Shown in pieces: positions 23,442 through 32,031 of a DNA stretch of 64,000 bases (the first letter of the stretch is position 1; every line of letters begins with the position of its first letter). The DNA is from Ga0077527 sp038316355 (lineage in GTDB: Bacteria > Pseudomonadota > Gammaproteobacteria > Burkholderiales > SG8-41). The notes under the pieces were generated by a model. It had not been told where the DNA came from. It saw only the letters and a program-made list of their open reading frames with translations, and searched no databases. The position numbers and the translations under genes are program-made. The DNA is taken from NCBI GenBank assembly GCA_038316355.1, contig JBBQAO010000011.1, forward strand, positions 6,717-70,716. Reading direction: 5' to 3'.

Positions 23442-26252
23442 ATGACTGCGATGAACAAGGACGAACTGGCGGCAATGCCGGTCGAATTCAAGCTGAATGG
23501 CAGGGATGTCGTCGGCTACGCGTCGGAGACGATCATCCAGACCGCGAAGCGCCACGGCGTCGAGATTCCGCACCTCTGCTACAAGGATGGCATGCGGCCC
23601 GACGGCAACTGCCGTGCCTGCGTGGTCGAGGTCAAGGGAGAGCGGGTGCTGGCCGCATCCTGCTGTCGCAAGCCGTCAGCGGGCATGGAAGTCATCACCG
23701 ACAATGCGCGCGCGCTGGCGTCGCAAAAAATGGTCATGGAGCTGCTGCTTTCCGACATGCCGGAAAAACGCCATACCCGCAATTCCGAGCTCGACCAATG
23801 GGTGGCCAAACTCAAGGTCGGCAAGCCGCGTTTCAAGGCGCGCCACCAGCCACAGGCCGATGTGTCGCATTACGGCATCGCGGTGAATCTCGATTCCTGC
23901 ATCCAGTGCACGCGCTGTGTGCGCGCCTGCCGTGAGGAACAGGTCAACGATGTCATCGGTTACGCCTTCCGTGGCGAACATTCGTCCATCGTGTTCGATC
24001 TCGGTGACCCGATGGGGGAGTCGACCTGTGTCGCCTGCGGCGAATGTGTGCAGGCCTGCCCGACCGGCGCGCTGATGCCGGCGCGGGAGGCGGGATTGGT
24101 CAAACCCGACAAGCAGGTGCACTCGGTGTGTCCGTATTGCGGCGTCGGTTGCCAGTTGACCTACAACATCAAGGATAACAAGATCATCTCCGTCGATGGT
24201 CGCGACGGGCCGTCGAATCACGAGCGGCTATGCGTCAAGGGGCGATACGGATTCGACTATGTACATCACAAGCAGCGCCTGACCAAACCGCTGATCCGCA
24301 AGCCGGGCGCCCCCAAACACGCCGACTTCACGATGGACCCGGCGAATCCGCTGGAGTATTTCCGCGAAGCGAGTTGGGAAGAGGCGCTGGACCTGGCGGC
24401 GGGCAAGCTGCGCGCGATTCGCGATCAGAGCGGCAACAAAGGGCTGGCCGGCTTCGGTTCGGCGAAAGGCAGCAACGAGGAAGCCTATCTGTTCCAGAAA
24501 CTGGTACGTACGGGTTTTGGCTCAAATAACGTCGATCACTGCACGCGCCTGTGCCATGCCTCGAGCGTGGCGGCGCTGATGGAGGCGGTGAATTCCGGCG
24601 CGGTGTCGAACCAGGTCAGTGATGTGGCGAATGCTGAAGTTATTTTCCTGATCGGCGCCAACCCGACCTCCAACCATCCGGTGGCGGCGACCTGGATCAA
24701 GAATGCGATTAAAAACGGCGCCAAGCTGATTTATGCCGATCCGCGGCGCTCTGATCTGTCGCGCCATGCCGCGTATTCGCTGCAGTTCAAGGCCGACACC
24801 GACGTCGCGCTGCTGAACGCGATGATGCACGTCATCGTCCACGAAGGTCTGGTCGACGAAGACTTCATCAAGTCGCGCACCATCGGGTACGAGGACCTGA
24901 AGAAAAACGTCGAGGGCTACAGCCCCGAAGCGATGGCGCCGGTGTGCGGCATCCCCGCTGAGACCATCAGGGAAGTGGCGCGGGTTTACGCGACCTCCAA
25001 AAGTTCGATGATTCTGTGGGGTATGGGCATCTCTCAACACATCCACGGCACCGACAATGCGCGCTGCCTGATCGCCTTGTGCCTGATGACCGGTCAGATC
25101 GGCCGCCCCGGCACGGGATTACATCCGCTGCGCGGCCAGAACAACGTGCAGGGCGCGTCCGACTCGGGCCTGATCCCGATGGTGTTCCCGGATTACCAGC
25201 GTGTCGACAATCCGCAGGCGCTGGCGCGGTTCGAGAAGCTGTGGGGCATGAAACTCGATCCCAAGCCCGGCCTGACGGTGGTTGAAATCATCCACGCGAC
25301 TTTGAAGGGCGAGATCCGCGGCATGTATGTGATGGGCGAAAACCCGGCGATGTCGGATCCCGATGCACACCATGCGCGCGAAGCGCTGGCGAAACTCGAC
25401 TGCCTGGTGGTGCAGGAAATTTTTCTCACCGAAACCTGTTACTACGCCGATGTGATTTTTCCGGCGACGGCATGGCCGGAAAAAGACGGCACGGTGACCA
25501 ACACCGATCGCATGGTGCAGATGGGTCGCAAGGCGCTGGATGCGCCGGGTGAGGCAAAACCCGACCTGTGGATCATCCAGGAACTGGCGCGTCGCTTGGG
25601 GCTCGACTGGAATTACAACGGGCCGAAGGATGTGTTCAACGAAATGCGCCGCGCGATGAATTCGATCGCCGGCATCACCTGGGAGCGGCTGGAAGCTGAG
25701 AGCTGTGTCACCTATCCTTGTGAAGAAGAAGGTGATCCGGGGCAACCTATTGTTTTTATTGATAAATTTCCAACTGCTACAGGCAGGGCGAAGTTTGTGC
25801 CCGCCGACATCATTCCGGCCAACGAACGTCCGGATCGCGAGTTTCCGTTTGTGCTGATCACCGGTCGCCAGCTCGAACACTGGCATACCGGTGCGATGAC
25901 GCGCCGCGCCGGCGTGCTCGATGCGATCGAGCCGGAACCGACGGTGTCCATGCATCCGCTGGATCTTGATCAGATCGGTGCCCAGGGTGGCGATGTGATC
26001 ACCGTCGAATCGCGGCGCGGCATCATTTCCCTGCACGCGCGGCCCGACGACGGCACACCACGCGGTGCTGTGTTCATCCCGTTCTGTTTTTACGAGGCGG
26101 CAGTGAACCTGTTGACTAATGCTGCGCTTGATCCGGTTGGCAAGATTCCGGAATTCAAATACTGCGCGGTGAAGGTGATGAAGGGCGGCGAACTGACACC
26201 GCGTTCCAGCTACGGCGGCGGGCAGATTCTGGCGCAACTGGCGAAAACATGA
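23442..26252 (+). CDS. fdsA: Formate dehydrogenase alpha subunit, molybdopterin-dependent
   Basis: The catalytic subunit oxidises formate to CO2 and sends electrons through iron-sulfur clusters to FdsB and NAD+. In order: a plant-type [2Fe-2S] domain (CYKDGMRPDGNCRACVVEV), two [4Fe-4S] clusters (CIQCTRCVRACREE and CVACGECVQACPTG), a further cluster at CPYCGVGCQLTYN, and the bis-MGD domain. The active-site segment NVDHCTRLCHASSVAAL has Cys371 where E. coli FdhF has selenocysteine. Length is 936 residues. ATG 23442 has GGGAG six bases upstream. The accessory genes fdsC, fdsD and fdhD are not in the window. An AT-rich motif copy lies within its C-terminal third. Confidence 0.94.
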   Translation: MTAMNKDELAAMPVEFKLNGRDVVGYASETIIQTAKRHGVEIPHLCYKDGMRPDGNCRACVVEVKGERVLAASCCRKPSAGMEVITDNARALASQKMVMELLLSDMPEKRHTRNSELDQWVAKLKVGKPRFKARHQPQADVSHYGIAVNLDSCIQCTRCVRACREEQVNDVIGYAFRGEHSSIVFDLGDPMGESTCVACGECVQACPTGALMPAREAGLVKPDKQVHSVCPYCGVGCQLTYNIKDNKIISVDGRDGPSNHERLCVKGRYGFDYVHHKQRLTKPLIRKPGAPKHADFTMDPANPLEYFREASWEEALDLAAGKLRAIRDQSGNKGLAGFGSAKGSNEEAYLFQKLVRTGFGSNNVDHCTRLCHASSVAALMEAVNSGAVSNQVSDVANAEVIFLIGANPTSNHPVAATWIKNAIKNGAKLIYADPRRSDLSRHAAYSLQFKADTDVALLNAMMHVIVHEGLVDEDFIKSRTIGYEDLKKNVEGYSPEAMAPVCGIPAETIREVARVYATSKSSMILWGMGISQHIHGTDNARCLIALCLMTGQIGRPGTGLHPLRGQNNVQGASDSGLIPMVFPDYQRVDNPQALARFEKLWGMKLDPKPGLTVVEIIHATLKGEIRGMYVMGENPAMSDPDAHHAREALAKLDCLVVQEIFLTETCYYADVIFPATAWPEKDGTVTNTDRMVQMGRKALDAPGEAKPDLWIIQELARRLGLDWNYNGPKDVFNEMRRAMNSIAGITWERLEAESCVTYPCEEEGDPGQPIVFIDKFPTATGRAKFVPADIIPANERPDREFPFVLITGRQLEHWHTGAMTRRAGVLDAIEPEPTVSMHPLDLDQIGAQGGDVITVESRRGIISLHARPDDGTPRGAVFIPFCFYEAAVNLLTNAALDPVGKIPEFKYCAVKVMKGGELTPRSSYGGGQILAQLAKT
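25746..25770 (-). repeat. Dispersed AT-rich motif, copy 4 (inside fdsA)
   Basis: Minus strand reads TATCAATAAAAACAATAGGT; the first 17 bases are identical to copy 7 near 40.6 kb. On the coding strand it encodes PIVFIDKF using AT-rich codons uncommon in this gene. Confidence 0.6.
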
Positions 26253-26370
26253 ATGTGGCATAAAAGCGGCGGCATAACAGCGACATAACAGCAACCGTTC
26301 GGAACTGCAGGCAAAAAAATACAGCCCGTCCCGCGGGCGTTCATCGGATTACGTTCAGAAGAGGAACAAT

Positions 26371-28047
26371 ATGGCACTGTCGGATATTGAAATTGCCCAA
26401 GCGGCGAAAATGGAGCGCATCGTCAAGATTGCGCAGAAGCTGGGCATTCCTGAAGAACATCTGGTGCCCTACGGTCATACCAAGGCCAAGGTGTCGTTGG
26501 AATATGTCGACAGCCTGAAAGACAGGAAAAACGGCAAACTGATCCTGGTCACTGCCATCAGCCCGACGCCCGCCGGCGAAGGCAAGACCACGACCACCGT
26601 CGGCCTCGGCGATGCGCTGAACAAGATCGGCAAAAAGGCCATCATCTGCCTGCGCGAGCCCTCCCTGGGTCCCGTGTTCGGCATGAAGGGCGGGGCTGCC
26701 GGCGGCGGTTATGCGCAGATCGTGCCGATGGAGGACATCAACCTCCATTTCACCGGCGATTTCAATGCCATCGCGCTGGCCAATAACCTGCTGGCCGCAG
26801 CAATGGACAACCATATCCACCACGGCAACGAACTCGGTATCGACGTGCGCCGCATCACCTGGAAACGGGTGATGGACATGAACGACCGCGCGCTGCGCGA
26901 CATCACGGTGTCGCTGGGCGGCCCGGGCAATGGTTATCCGCGCCAGGACGGCTTCGACATTGTCGTCGCTTCCGAAGTGATGGCGATTTTCTGTTTGGCG
27001 ACTTCGCTGAAGGACCTGAAAACGCGGCTGGGCAACATCGTTGTCGCTTCCACCCGCGATCTGAAACCGGTACGCGCGAAAGACTTGAAGGTGCACGGCG
27101 CGATGACGGTGCTGCTGAAAGATGCGCTGGCGCCGAACCTGGTGCAGACGCTGGAGAACAACGCGGCGTTTGTGCATGGCGGCCCGTTTGCCAACATCGC
27201 CCACGGCTGCAACACCGTGATCGCCACCCAGACTGCACTGAAACTGGCCGATTATGTGGTGACTGAAGCCGGCTTCGGCGCCGACCTCGGCGCCGAGAAG
27301 TTTGTCGACATCAAGTGCCGCAAATCCGGCCTGCGGCCCGATGCCTGCGTCATTGTCGCCACCATCCGCGCCTTGAAGTTCCACGGTGGTGTCGATGTCA
27401 GGGAACTCAACAAGGAAAACCTCGCGGCGCTGGAAAAAGGTGTGGCCAACCTCGAGCGCCATGTCAAAAATGTGCGCGAGAACTACGGCCTGAAATGCGT
27501 AGTGTCGATCAATCACTTCACCTTCGACACCGATGCCGAGATCGAACTGCTGAAAAAGAAAATGGCGCCGCACAATGTGCCGGTGCTGCTGGCGCGGCAC
27601 TGGGCAGATGGCGGCGCGGGCGCGACTGAAGTGGCGAAAACCGTGGTCGAGCTGATCGACCAGGGTGAGAACCAGTTCAAATTCGTTTACGACGAGAAAC
27701 TGCCGCTGTGGGACAAGATGAAAACCATCGCCACCAAGATTTACGGCGCTGCTGACATTTCCGCCGACAACAAGGTGCGCGGCCAGATCAAGAAACTGCA
27801 GGAAGACGGTTACGGCGACTACCCGGTGTGCGTGGCCAAGACGCAGTACTCGTTCTCGACAGACCCCGGGCTGCGCGGCGCGCCCTCGGGACATATGGTT
27901 AACATCCGCGAGGTACGATTGTCGGCCGGTGCCGAGTTCGTGGTGATGGTCTGCGGCGATGTCATGACCATGCCCGGCCTGCCGAAAATCGCTTCGGCGG
28001 AAAAAATTGATCTGACCGACGAAGGCAAGGTCGTCGGATTGTTCTGA
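26371..28047 (+). CDS. fhs: Formate-tetrahydrofolate ligase
   Basis: Fhs joins formate to tetrahydrofolate at the cost of ATP, giving 10-formyl-THF for C1 assimilation. The 558-residue length is normal. It has the P-loop TPAGEGKTTTTVGLGDAL (about residues 67-84), followed by LREPSLGPVFGMKGGAAGGGYAQ, and HGGPFANIAHGCNT near 270. ATG 26371 has GAGGAA nine bases upstream. It is placed 118 bases after fdsA in the same orientation, so formate can be either oxidised or captured on folate by products of one probable operon. Confidence 0.96.
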   Translation: MALSDIEIAQAAKMERIVKIAQKLGIPEEHLVPYGHTKAKVSLEYVDSLKDRKNGKLILVTAISPTPAGEGKTTTTVGLGDALNKIGKKAIICLREPSLGPVFGMKGGAAGGGYAQIVPMEDINLHFTGDFNAIALANNLLAAAMDNHIHHGNELGIDVRRITWKRVMDMNDRALRDITVSLGGPGNGYPRQDGFDIVVASEVMAIFCLATSLKDLKTRLGNIVVASTRDLKPVRAKDLKVHGAMTVLLKDALAPNLVQTLENNAAFVHGGPFANIAHGCNTVIATQTALKLADYVVTEAGFGADLGAEKFVDIKCRKSGLRPDACVIVATIRALKFHGGVDVRELNKENLAALEKGVANLERHVKNVRENYGLKCVVSINHFTFDTDAEIELLKKKMAPHNVPVLLARHWADGGAGATEVAKTVVELIDQGENQFKFVYDEKLPLWDKMKTIATKIYGAADISADNKVRGQIKKLQEDGYGDYPVCVAKTQYSFSTDPGLRGAPSGHMVNIREVRLSAGAEFVVMVCGDVMTMPGLPKIASAEKIDLTDEGKVVGLF

Positions 28048-28075
28048 GTAACTGTTCTGAGTATCGTGTCGATGG

Positions 28076-28096
28076 CGGCCATGACCATGGCCGTTG
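28076..28096 (+). terminator. Hairpin after fhs
   Basis: CGGCCAT (28076-28082) pairs with ATGGCCG (28087-28093) around GACC; the T run that follows is short (TTGTT). Confidence 0.45.
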
Positions 28097-28186
28097 TTGA
28101 CGCTTCTGAAGCCGGCATGGTAGATAGAATATGGTAGAAAAGCGGGTGCGTGTTCCGGCTTGGGGAGCTGTTCTGGGATGCCGCTA

Positions 28187-28363
28187 CAAAGGGGAGTAGC
28201 TACGGCGGCAACAATATCAGAACGCCGCCGCGGCAGGGCCGTCATCACGGGATGCGGGATTCATCCGCTTCCCCGGTCTTGTCGGCATGCAGTATCGCAA
28301 GCGAGACCTTTGCCTGTATGACAGTGCGGCAGTTGTTTGCCGCGTTGATCTGTGAGGTAAAGG
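28187..28363 (+). promoter_or_regulatory. yybP-ykoY manganese riboswitch with alternative helix
   Basis: The aptamer begins CAAAGGGGAGTAGC (28187-28200) and ends GCGAGACCTTTG (28301-28312), the two conserved signatures of the yybP-ykoY family; CAAAGG and CCTTTG form helix P1. This family senses Mn2+ and usually switches on manganese exporters. Downstream, AGGTAAAGG (28355-28363) can pair with CCTTTGCCT (28307-28315) over nine pairs, one of them G-T, which excludes P1 and encloses the hairpin GCGGCA/TGCCGC (28326-28343). That gives a two-state switch. There is no obvious intrinsic terminator, so control at the level of translation or Rho is more likely. Confidence 0.9.
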
Positions 28364-28436
28364 CCGAGCTGTGATGCGCCCTAAAGCGCTCCCGGCATCC
28401 GGTCCTGGCAATTGACGATCAGGCTAAGGGAGATGC

Positions 28437-29834
28437 ATGCAGATCCGGATTCAAACTCAATATTGTGCGCGCCAGCAGCGCCTGCCGTTGTTCGCGATGT
28501 TGCCCATGGGCGCGCTGCTGGCATTTTATTCCGGCCTCGCGGCAGCCGCCGAAGCGCCGCAGGTGTTTGGCATACCCGTCGACTTCATCCTGTTCGGCCT
28601 GACGTTGCTGGGCGTCGCACTGTTCCACAAGTACACGCTGCAGGTGGCGCTGACCGGACTTGCGATCATCATGCTCTACAAGCTGGGTTTTACCGGATTC
28701 AAGACCGGGGACGGCCTGCCCGGCCTGCTCAGTCACCTGTTCCATGAGTGGGTGATCATCACCAACCTGCTCGGTCTGCTGGTCGGGTTTGCGCTGCTGT
28801 CGAATCATTTCGAGAAAAGCCATCTGCCGCTGGTGCTGCCCAAATACCTGCCCGACGACTGGAAGGGTGCGTTCATGCTGTTGGTGATGGTCTGGGTGAT
28901 GTCGGGTTTTCTCGACAACATCGCTGCCGCGTTGATCGGCGGCACCCTTGCCGCGACGTTGTTTCGTCGTAAAGTACATATCGGCTACCTGGCGGCGATT
29001 GTTGCCGCGTCCAACGCCGGCGGCGCCGGCAGCGTGGTCGGCGATACCACGACCACCATGATGTGGCTGGATGGCGTCGATCCGCGCGATGTGCTGCATG
29101 CCTATGTGGCGGCGGCCGCAGCGCTGCTGGTGCTCGGCATTCCGGCAGCGCTGCTGCAGCAGAAGTATTCGCCGATCGTCAAGGATGAGGGCAAACACGC
29201 GCCGGTGGACTGGGCGCGGGTGGCCATCGTGGCGCTGATCCTGGCTGCCGCGATTGTCACCAATGTCACGATCAACCTGCAGTTCAACCACCTGTCCCAT
29301 GTCTTCCCGTTCATCGGTGTCGCGGTGTGGGTGGTGATCCTGGCCTGTGTGCCGTGGCGCAAACCGCAGTGGGATCTGGTGCCGGAGGCGGCTAAAGGCA
29401 GCATATTCCTGCTGTCGCTGGTGTTGTGTGCGTCGATGATGCCAGTGGAAAAACTGCCGGAGGCGTCGTGGCAGTCGGCGTTCGGCCTCGGCTTCATTTC
29501 AGCGGTGTTCGACAATATTCCACTGACTGCGCTGGCGCTGAAACAGGGCGGTTACGACTGGGGTGTGCTGGCGTATGCCGTGGGTTTCGGCGGATCGATG
29601 ATCTGGTTCGGTTCGAGCGCCGGTGTCGCGCTGTCCAATATGTACCCTGAGGTCCGTTCAGTAGGTTTGTGGTTGCGCCACGGCTGGTTCATACCTATTG
29701 CGTATGTCGTGGGATTTTTCGTGATGCTGGGCTTTGTGGGGTGGGAGCCGCACGAGCGGCACAAACCTCTGCCCACAGGCACCTCGATATCGACTTCGGC
29801 GTTGCAGTCCGCAGTCCCGTTTGCCAAACCGTAA
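28437..29834 (+). CDS. ArsB/NhaD-like ion transporter under the Mn riboswitch
   Basis: A 465-residue polytopic membrane protein of the ion-transporter superfamily (ArsB/NhaD/citrate-transporter type), with about eleven hydrophobic segments. Conserved-looking stretches are WVMSGFLDNIAAALIGGTLAA near residue 158, SNAGGAGSVVGDTTTTMMW near 195, and GFISAVFDNIPLTALALKQGG near 350, the paired DN motifs typical of the family. ATG 28437 has AAGGGAG four bases upstream; the hydrophobic N-terminus may be a signal sequence. The riboswitch suggests a role in Mn2+ homeostasis. By sequence alone it would be annotated as a Na+/H+ antiporter or citrate transporter. Confidence 0.82.
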   Translation: MQIRIQTQYCARQQRLPLFAMLPMGALLAFYSGLAAAAEAPQVFGIPVDFILFGLTLLGVALFHKYTLQVALTGLAIIMLYKLGFTGFKTGDGLPGLLSHLFHEWVIITNLLGLLVGFALLSNHFEKSHLPLVLPKYLPDDWKGAFMLLVMVWVMSGFLDNIAAALIGGTLAATLFRRKVHIGYLAAIVAASNAGGAGSVVGDTTTTMMWLDGVDPRDVLHAYVAAAAALLVLGIPAALLQQKYSPIVKDEGKHAPVDWARVAIVALILAAAIVTNVTINLQFNHLSHVFPFIGVAVWVVILACVPWRKPQWDLVPEAAKGSIFLLSLVLCASMMPVEKLPEASWQSAFGLGFISAVFDNIPLTALALKQGGYDWGVLAYAVGFGGSMIWFGSSAGVALSNMYPEVRSVGLWLRHGWFIPIAYVVGFFVMLGFVGWEPHERHKPLPTGTSISTSALQSAVPFAKP

Positions 29835-29872
29835 CCGACGTTTTTCGATAATTCACCAGAAGAGATAATCCC

Positions 29873-31189
29873 ATGGATGCAATGCAATGGCTGACACTGA
29901 TCGTGTTTGCCCTGACGATCGTGGTGGTGATCACCAATGTGATTGACGCCACGCTGGCGGCGCTGATCGGCGTCGGCGCGATGTGCTGGCTCGGCATCAT
30001 GACCGAGGCCGAGGCTTTCAAATACGTCGACTGGAACGTGATGGCGATCCTGCTCGGCATCTGGATCATCGCCGGACATTTCGGCAAATCCGGGGTGCCG
30101 AGCTGGCTGTCGATACAGGCGCTGAAATTGTCGGGAGGCCGCCCCGGTTTTCTGGTGATGATCCTGACCTTTCTTGCCGGTGTGATTTCGATGTTTGTCG
30201 ACAACGTGGTGACCATCCTGATGATGGCGCCGGTGGCGCTGCCGCTGGCGCGGGCGCTGAAGCTGTCACCGGTGCCGGTGATCCTGATGATCGGTTTCGG
30301 CGCCAATTTCATGGGCACCGCTCTGCTGATCGGTGACCTGCCACCGCAGATGCTGCACAGCGTCGCCGGCGCCGAGTTCTGGGATTTTTTCTGGCAACAC
30401 GGGCGTGCATCTTCGTTTCCGATCCTGATGGTGACCTTTGTGATCACCCTTGCCGTGATGTGGGCCTACGGTTTCCGCGGCCATAAACGCGTCGCCGACC
30501 TGAACAGCCTTGGCCTTACGGCCAGGATCGAAAACCCGCTGTTTGCGGGCATCGTCGTGGTCTGGTTCATCGGCACCGTGGTGGCGATGTCGATGCGTGA
30601 ATATATCGGCGTTCAGCTCGGTTTTATTTCGATGACCGGCGCGATCACGCTGGTGCTGGTGCTGGCGTTGCTCGGTGACCGTGTCAAACAGGCCGACAGT
30701 TTCGAGGAAAGCATGCAGGAACTGGACTGGCGGGCGATATTCTTCTATGTCGCGCTGTTTGCGCTGGTCGGCGGACTTGAAAAGAGCCATATCCTTGACC
30801 TGTTGGCCAATCAGATCAAACCGATTTTCCTCGAAAACTATGCGCTGGGCGCGACGCTGCTGTACTGGGTCACCGTGCCCATCGTCGGCATCGTCGAACA
30901 CGACGCCTATATCCTGACCTTCCTGCGCACCATCAAGGACTTGGGGGAGTCGGGGATCGAGCCGTGGCCGCTGTACTGGATGCTGCTATGGTCCGGCACG
31001 CTGGGCAGCAACCTGACGGTGGCCGGTGCACCGGCACTGTATGTCGCGCTGAGTCTTGGCGAGAAGGAAGAGGGGCGCAAGGTGTCGTTGCGCGAGTTTC
31101 TGGCGTGGAGCATACCCTTCACGCTGGTTTGTTCGGTGATCTGTTATATCCTCGGCATGCTGATCTGGGTGCTGCCGTACGCAAAATGA
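29873..31189 (+). CDS. Second ArsB/NhaD/P-protein-like transporter
   Basis: A 438-residue membrane protein of the same superfamily but a different subfamily from its upstream neighbour (closer to ArsB and the P-protein). It has WNVMAILLGIWIIAGHFGKSG, the MFVDNVVTILMMAPVALPLA motif near residue 105, MIGFGANFMGTALLIGDLPPQM, and a second half with VGIVEHDAYIL and WSGTLGSNLTVAGAPA. It starts 38 bases after the first transporter with GAGA-type ribosome site, so the pair is probably co-transcribed. Two diverged carriers in one operon might act separately or as a heteromer. Substrate unknown. Confidence 0.82.
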   Translation: MDAMQWLTLIVFALTIVVVITNVIDATLAALIGVGAMCWLGIMTEAEAFKYVDWNVMAILLGIWIIAGHFGKSGVPSWLSIQALKLSGGRPGFLVMILTFLAGVISMFVDNVVTILMMAPVALPLARALKLSPVPVILMIGFGANFMGTALLIGDLPPQMLHSVAGAEFWDFFWQHGRASSFPILMVTFVITLAVMWAYGFRGHKRVADLNSLGLTARIENPLFAGIVVVWFIGTVVAMSMREYIGVQLGFISMTGAITLVLVLALLGDRVKQADSFEESMQELDWRAIFFYVALFALVGGLEKSHILDLLANQIKPIFLENYALGATLLYWVTVPIVGIVEHDAYILTFLRTIKDLGESGIEPWPLYWMLLWSGTLGSNLTVAGAPALYVALSLGEKEEGRKVSLREFLAWSIPFTLVCSVICYILGMLIWVLPYAK

Positions 31190-31232
31190 GGTCGTACGAA
31201 AATGAGAATTTACCCGAAACGAGGTGATGCAA

Positions 31233-31676
31233 ATGTATAAAAACATAATGGTTCCCACCGACGGTTCCGCGCTGTCGCGTTCCGCGATTGCTGCCGCCAT
31301 CAAGCTGGCCAAATCCACAGGTGCCAAAGTGACCGCGTTTTACGCGGCGCCGCCGGCGACGCCGCTGGTTTACGGGGGGCTGCTGCCGGTCAGTTATGTC
31401 TCGCCTGGCGAACATTCGGCCATCATCAAAAAAGCGGCGGAGCGCTACCTCGGCGTCGCTGCAATGGCGGCGAAAGCCGCAGGCGTGAAATGCAAGCTGG
31501 CGCACGTGACCAGCGATTTCCCGGCGGAGGCGATCATCGCGGCGGCACGCAAGGAAAAGTGCGATCTGATTTTTATTTCATCCCACAGCCGCCGTGGCAT
31601 TGCGCGCATGTTGCTGGGCAGCGAAACGCAGAAAGTCATCGCCAACGCGAAAATCCCGGTGCTGGTGCACCGTTAA
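31233..31676 (+). CDS. Universal stress protein (UspA family)
   Basis: A 147-residue Usp-fold protein. It starts MYKNIMVPTDGSALSRSAI and ends with the ATP-binding motif SSHSRRGIARMLLGSETQKVIANAKIPVLVHR (G-2x-G-9x-G(S) type), so it probably binds ATP. ATG 31233 has GAGG eight bases upstream; in-frame GTG 31224 and ATG 31227 would overlap that site. It is the third gene behind the Mn riboswitch. Such small Usp proteins often regulate neighbouring transporters. Confidence 0.88.
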   Translation: MYKNIMVPTDGSALSRSAIAAAIKLAKSTGAKVTAFYAAPPATPLVYGGLLPVSYVSPGEHSAIIKKAAERYLGVAAMAAKAAGVKCKLAHVTSDFPAEAIIAAARKEKCDLIFISSHSRRGIARMLLGSETQKVIANAKIPVLVHR

Positions 31677-31710
31677 TTTCCCCGATATAGCGGCGGGATG
31701 GTCGGCCGAT

Positions 31711-31740
31711 ACTTTTAAGTAATTGTTTTTAAAGTATTTT
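31711..31740 (-). repeat. Dispersed AT-rich motif, copy 5
   Basis: Minus strand contains CTTTAAAAACAATTACTTAA, a diverged copy of the AT-rich motif, 35 bases after the UspA stop codon. Confidence 0.45.
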
Positions 31741-31897
31741 TAGACATAAAGCGCGGTCGGCGTATGCTGGCCGCATCTGCCGCCCAGCGCCATCACGGGC
31801 CGCACCGACGCCGGGCCGGATGTTCAGCGTCAGTTAAGCGGACGCACCCGGCGCAGCCCGTCGCGACACTCCTGACGGTGACGGATATACTCGAATC

Positions 31898-31940
31898 TTG
31901 ATTTTGGTCAATTCTTTCCCGGCGACAAACGCGAAAGAAT
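31898..31940 (+). promoter_or_regulatory. Crp/Fnr-type box and promoter of tctCBA
   Basis: TTGATTTTGGTCAA (31898-31911) fits TTGAY-N4-GTCAA. A -10-like AAGAAT (31935-31940) gives a start near 31947 with the box centred about 42 bases upstream. Predicted leader is about 85 bases. Confidence 0.6.
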
Positions 31941-32031
31941 GGCTTCTACGACGTTCCAATAAGGTTGGGCTGCGGCAACTGCCGCAGATAAAAACTCAGC
32001 ACCCGTCGTTCAATTGATAAGGAGGAGTCAC

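Larger units (their letters stand above)
28048..28436. other. 389-bp non-coding region with Mn riboswitch
   Basis: Contains a hairpin after fhs (28076-28096), then the yybP-ykoY-type riboswitch (28187-28312) and its expression platform (28313-28399) ahead of the first ArsB/NhaD-like transporter. No protein gene seen. Confidence 0.85.
31677..32031. other. 355-bp non-coding region upstream of tctC
   Basis: Contains an AT-rich motif copy (31711-31740), a Crp/Fnr-type box with a -10-like hexamer (31898-31940) and a perfect GGAGGAG ribosome site for tctC (32021-32027). Otherwise no features. Confidence 0.8.
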
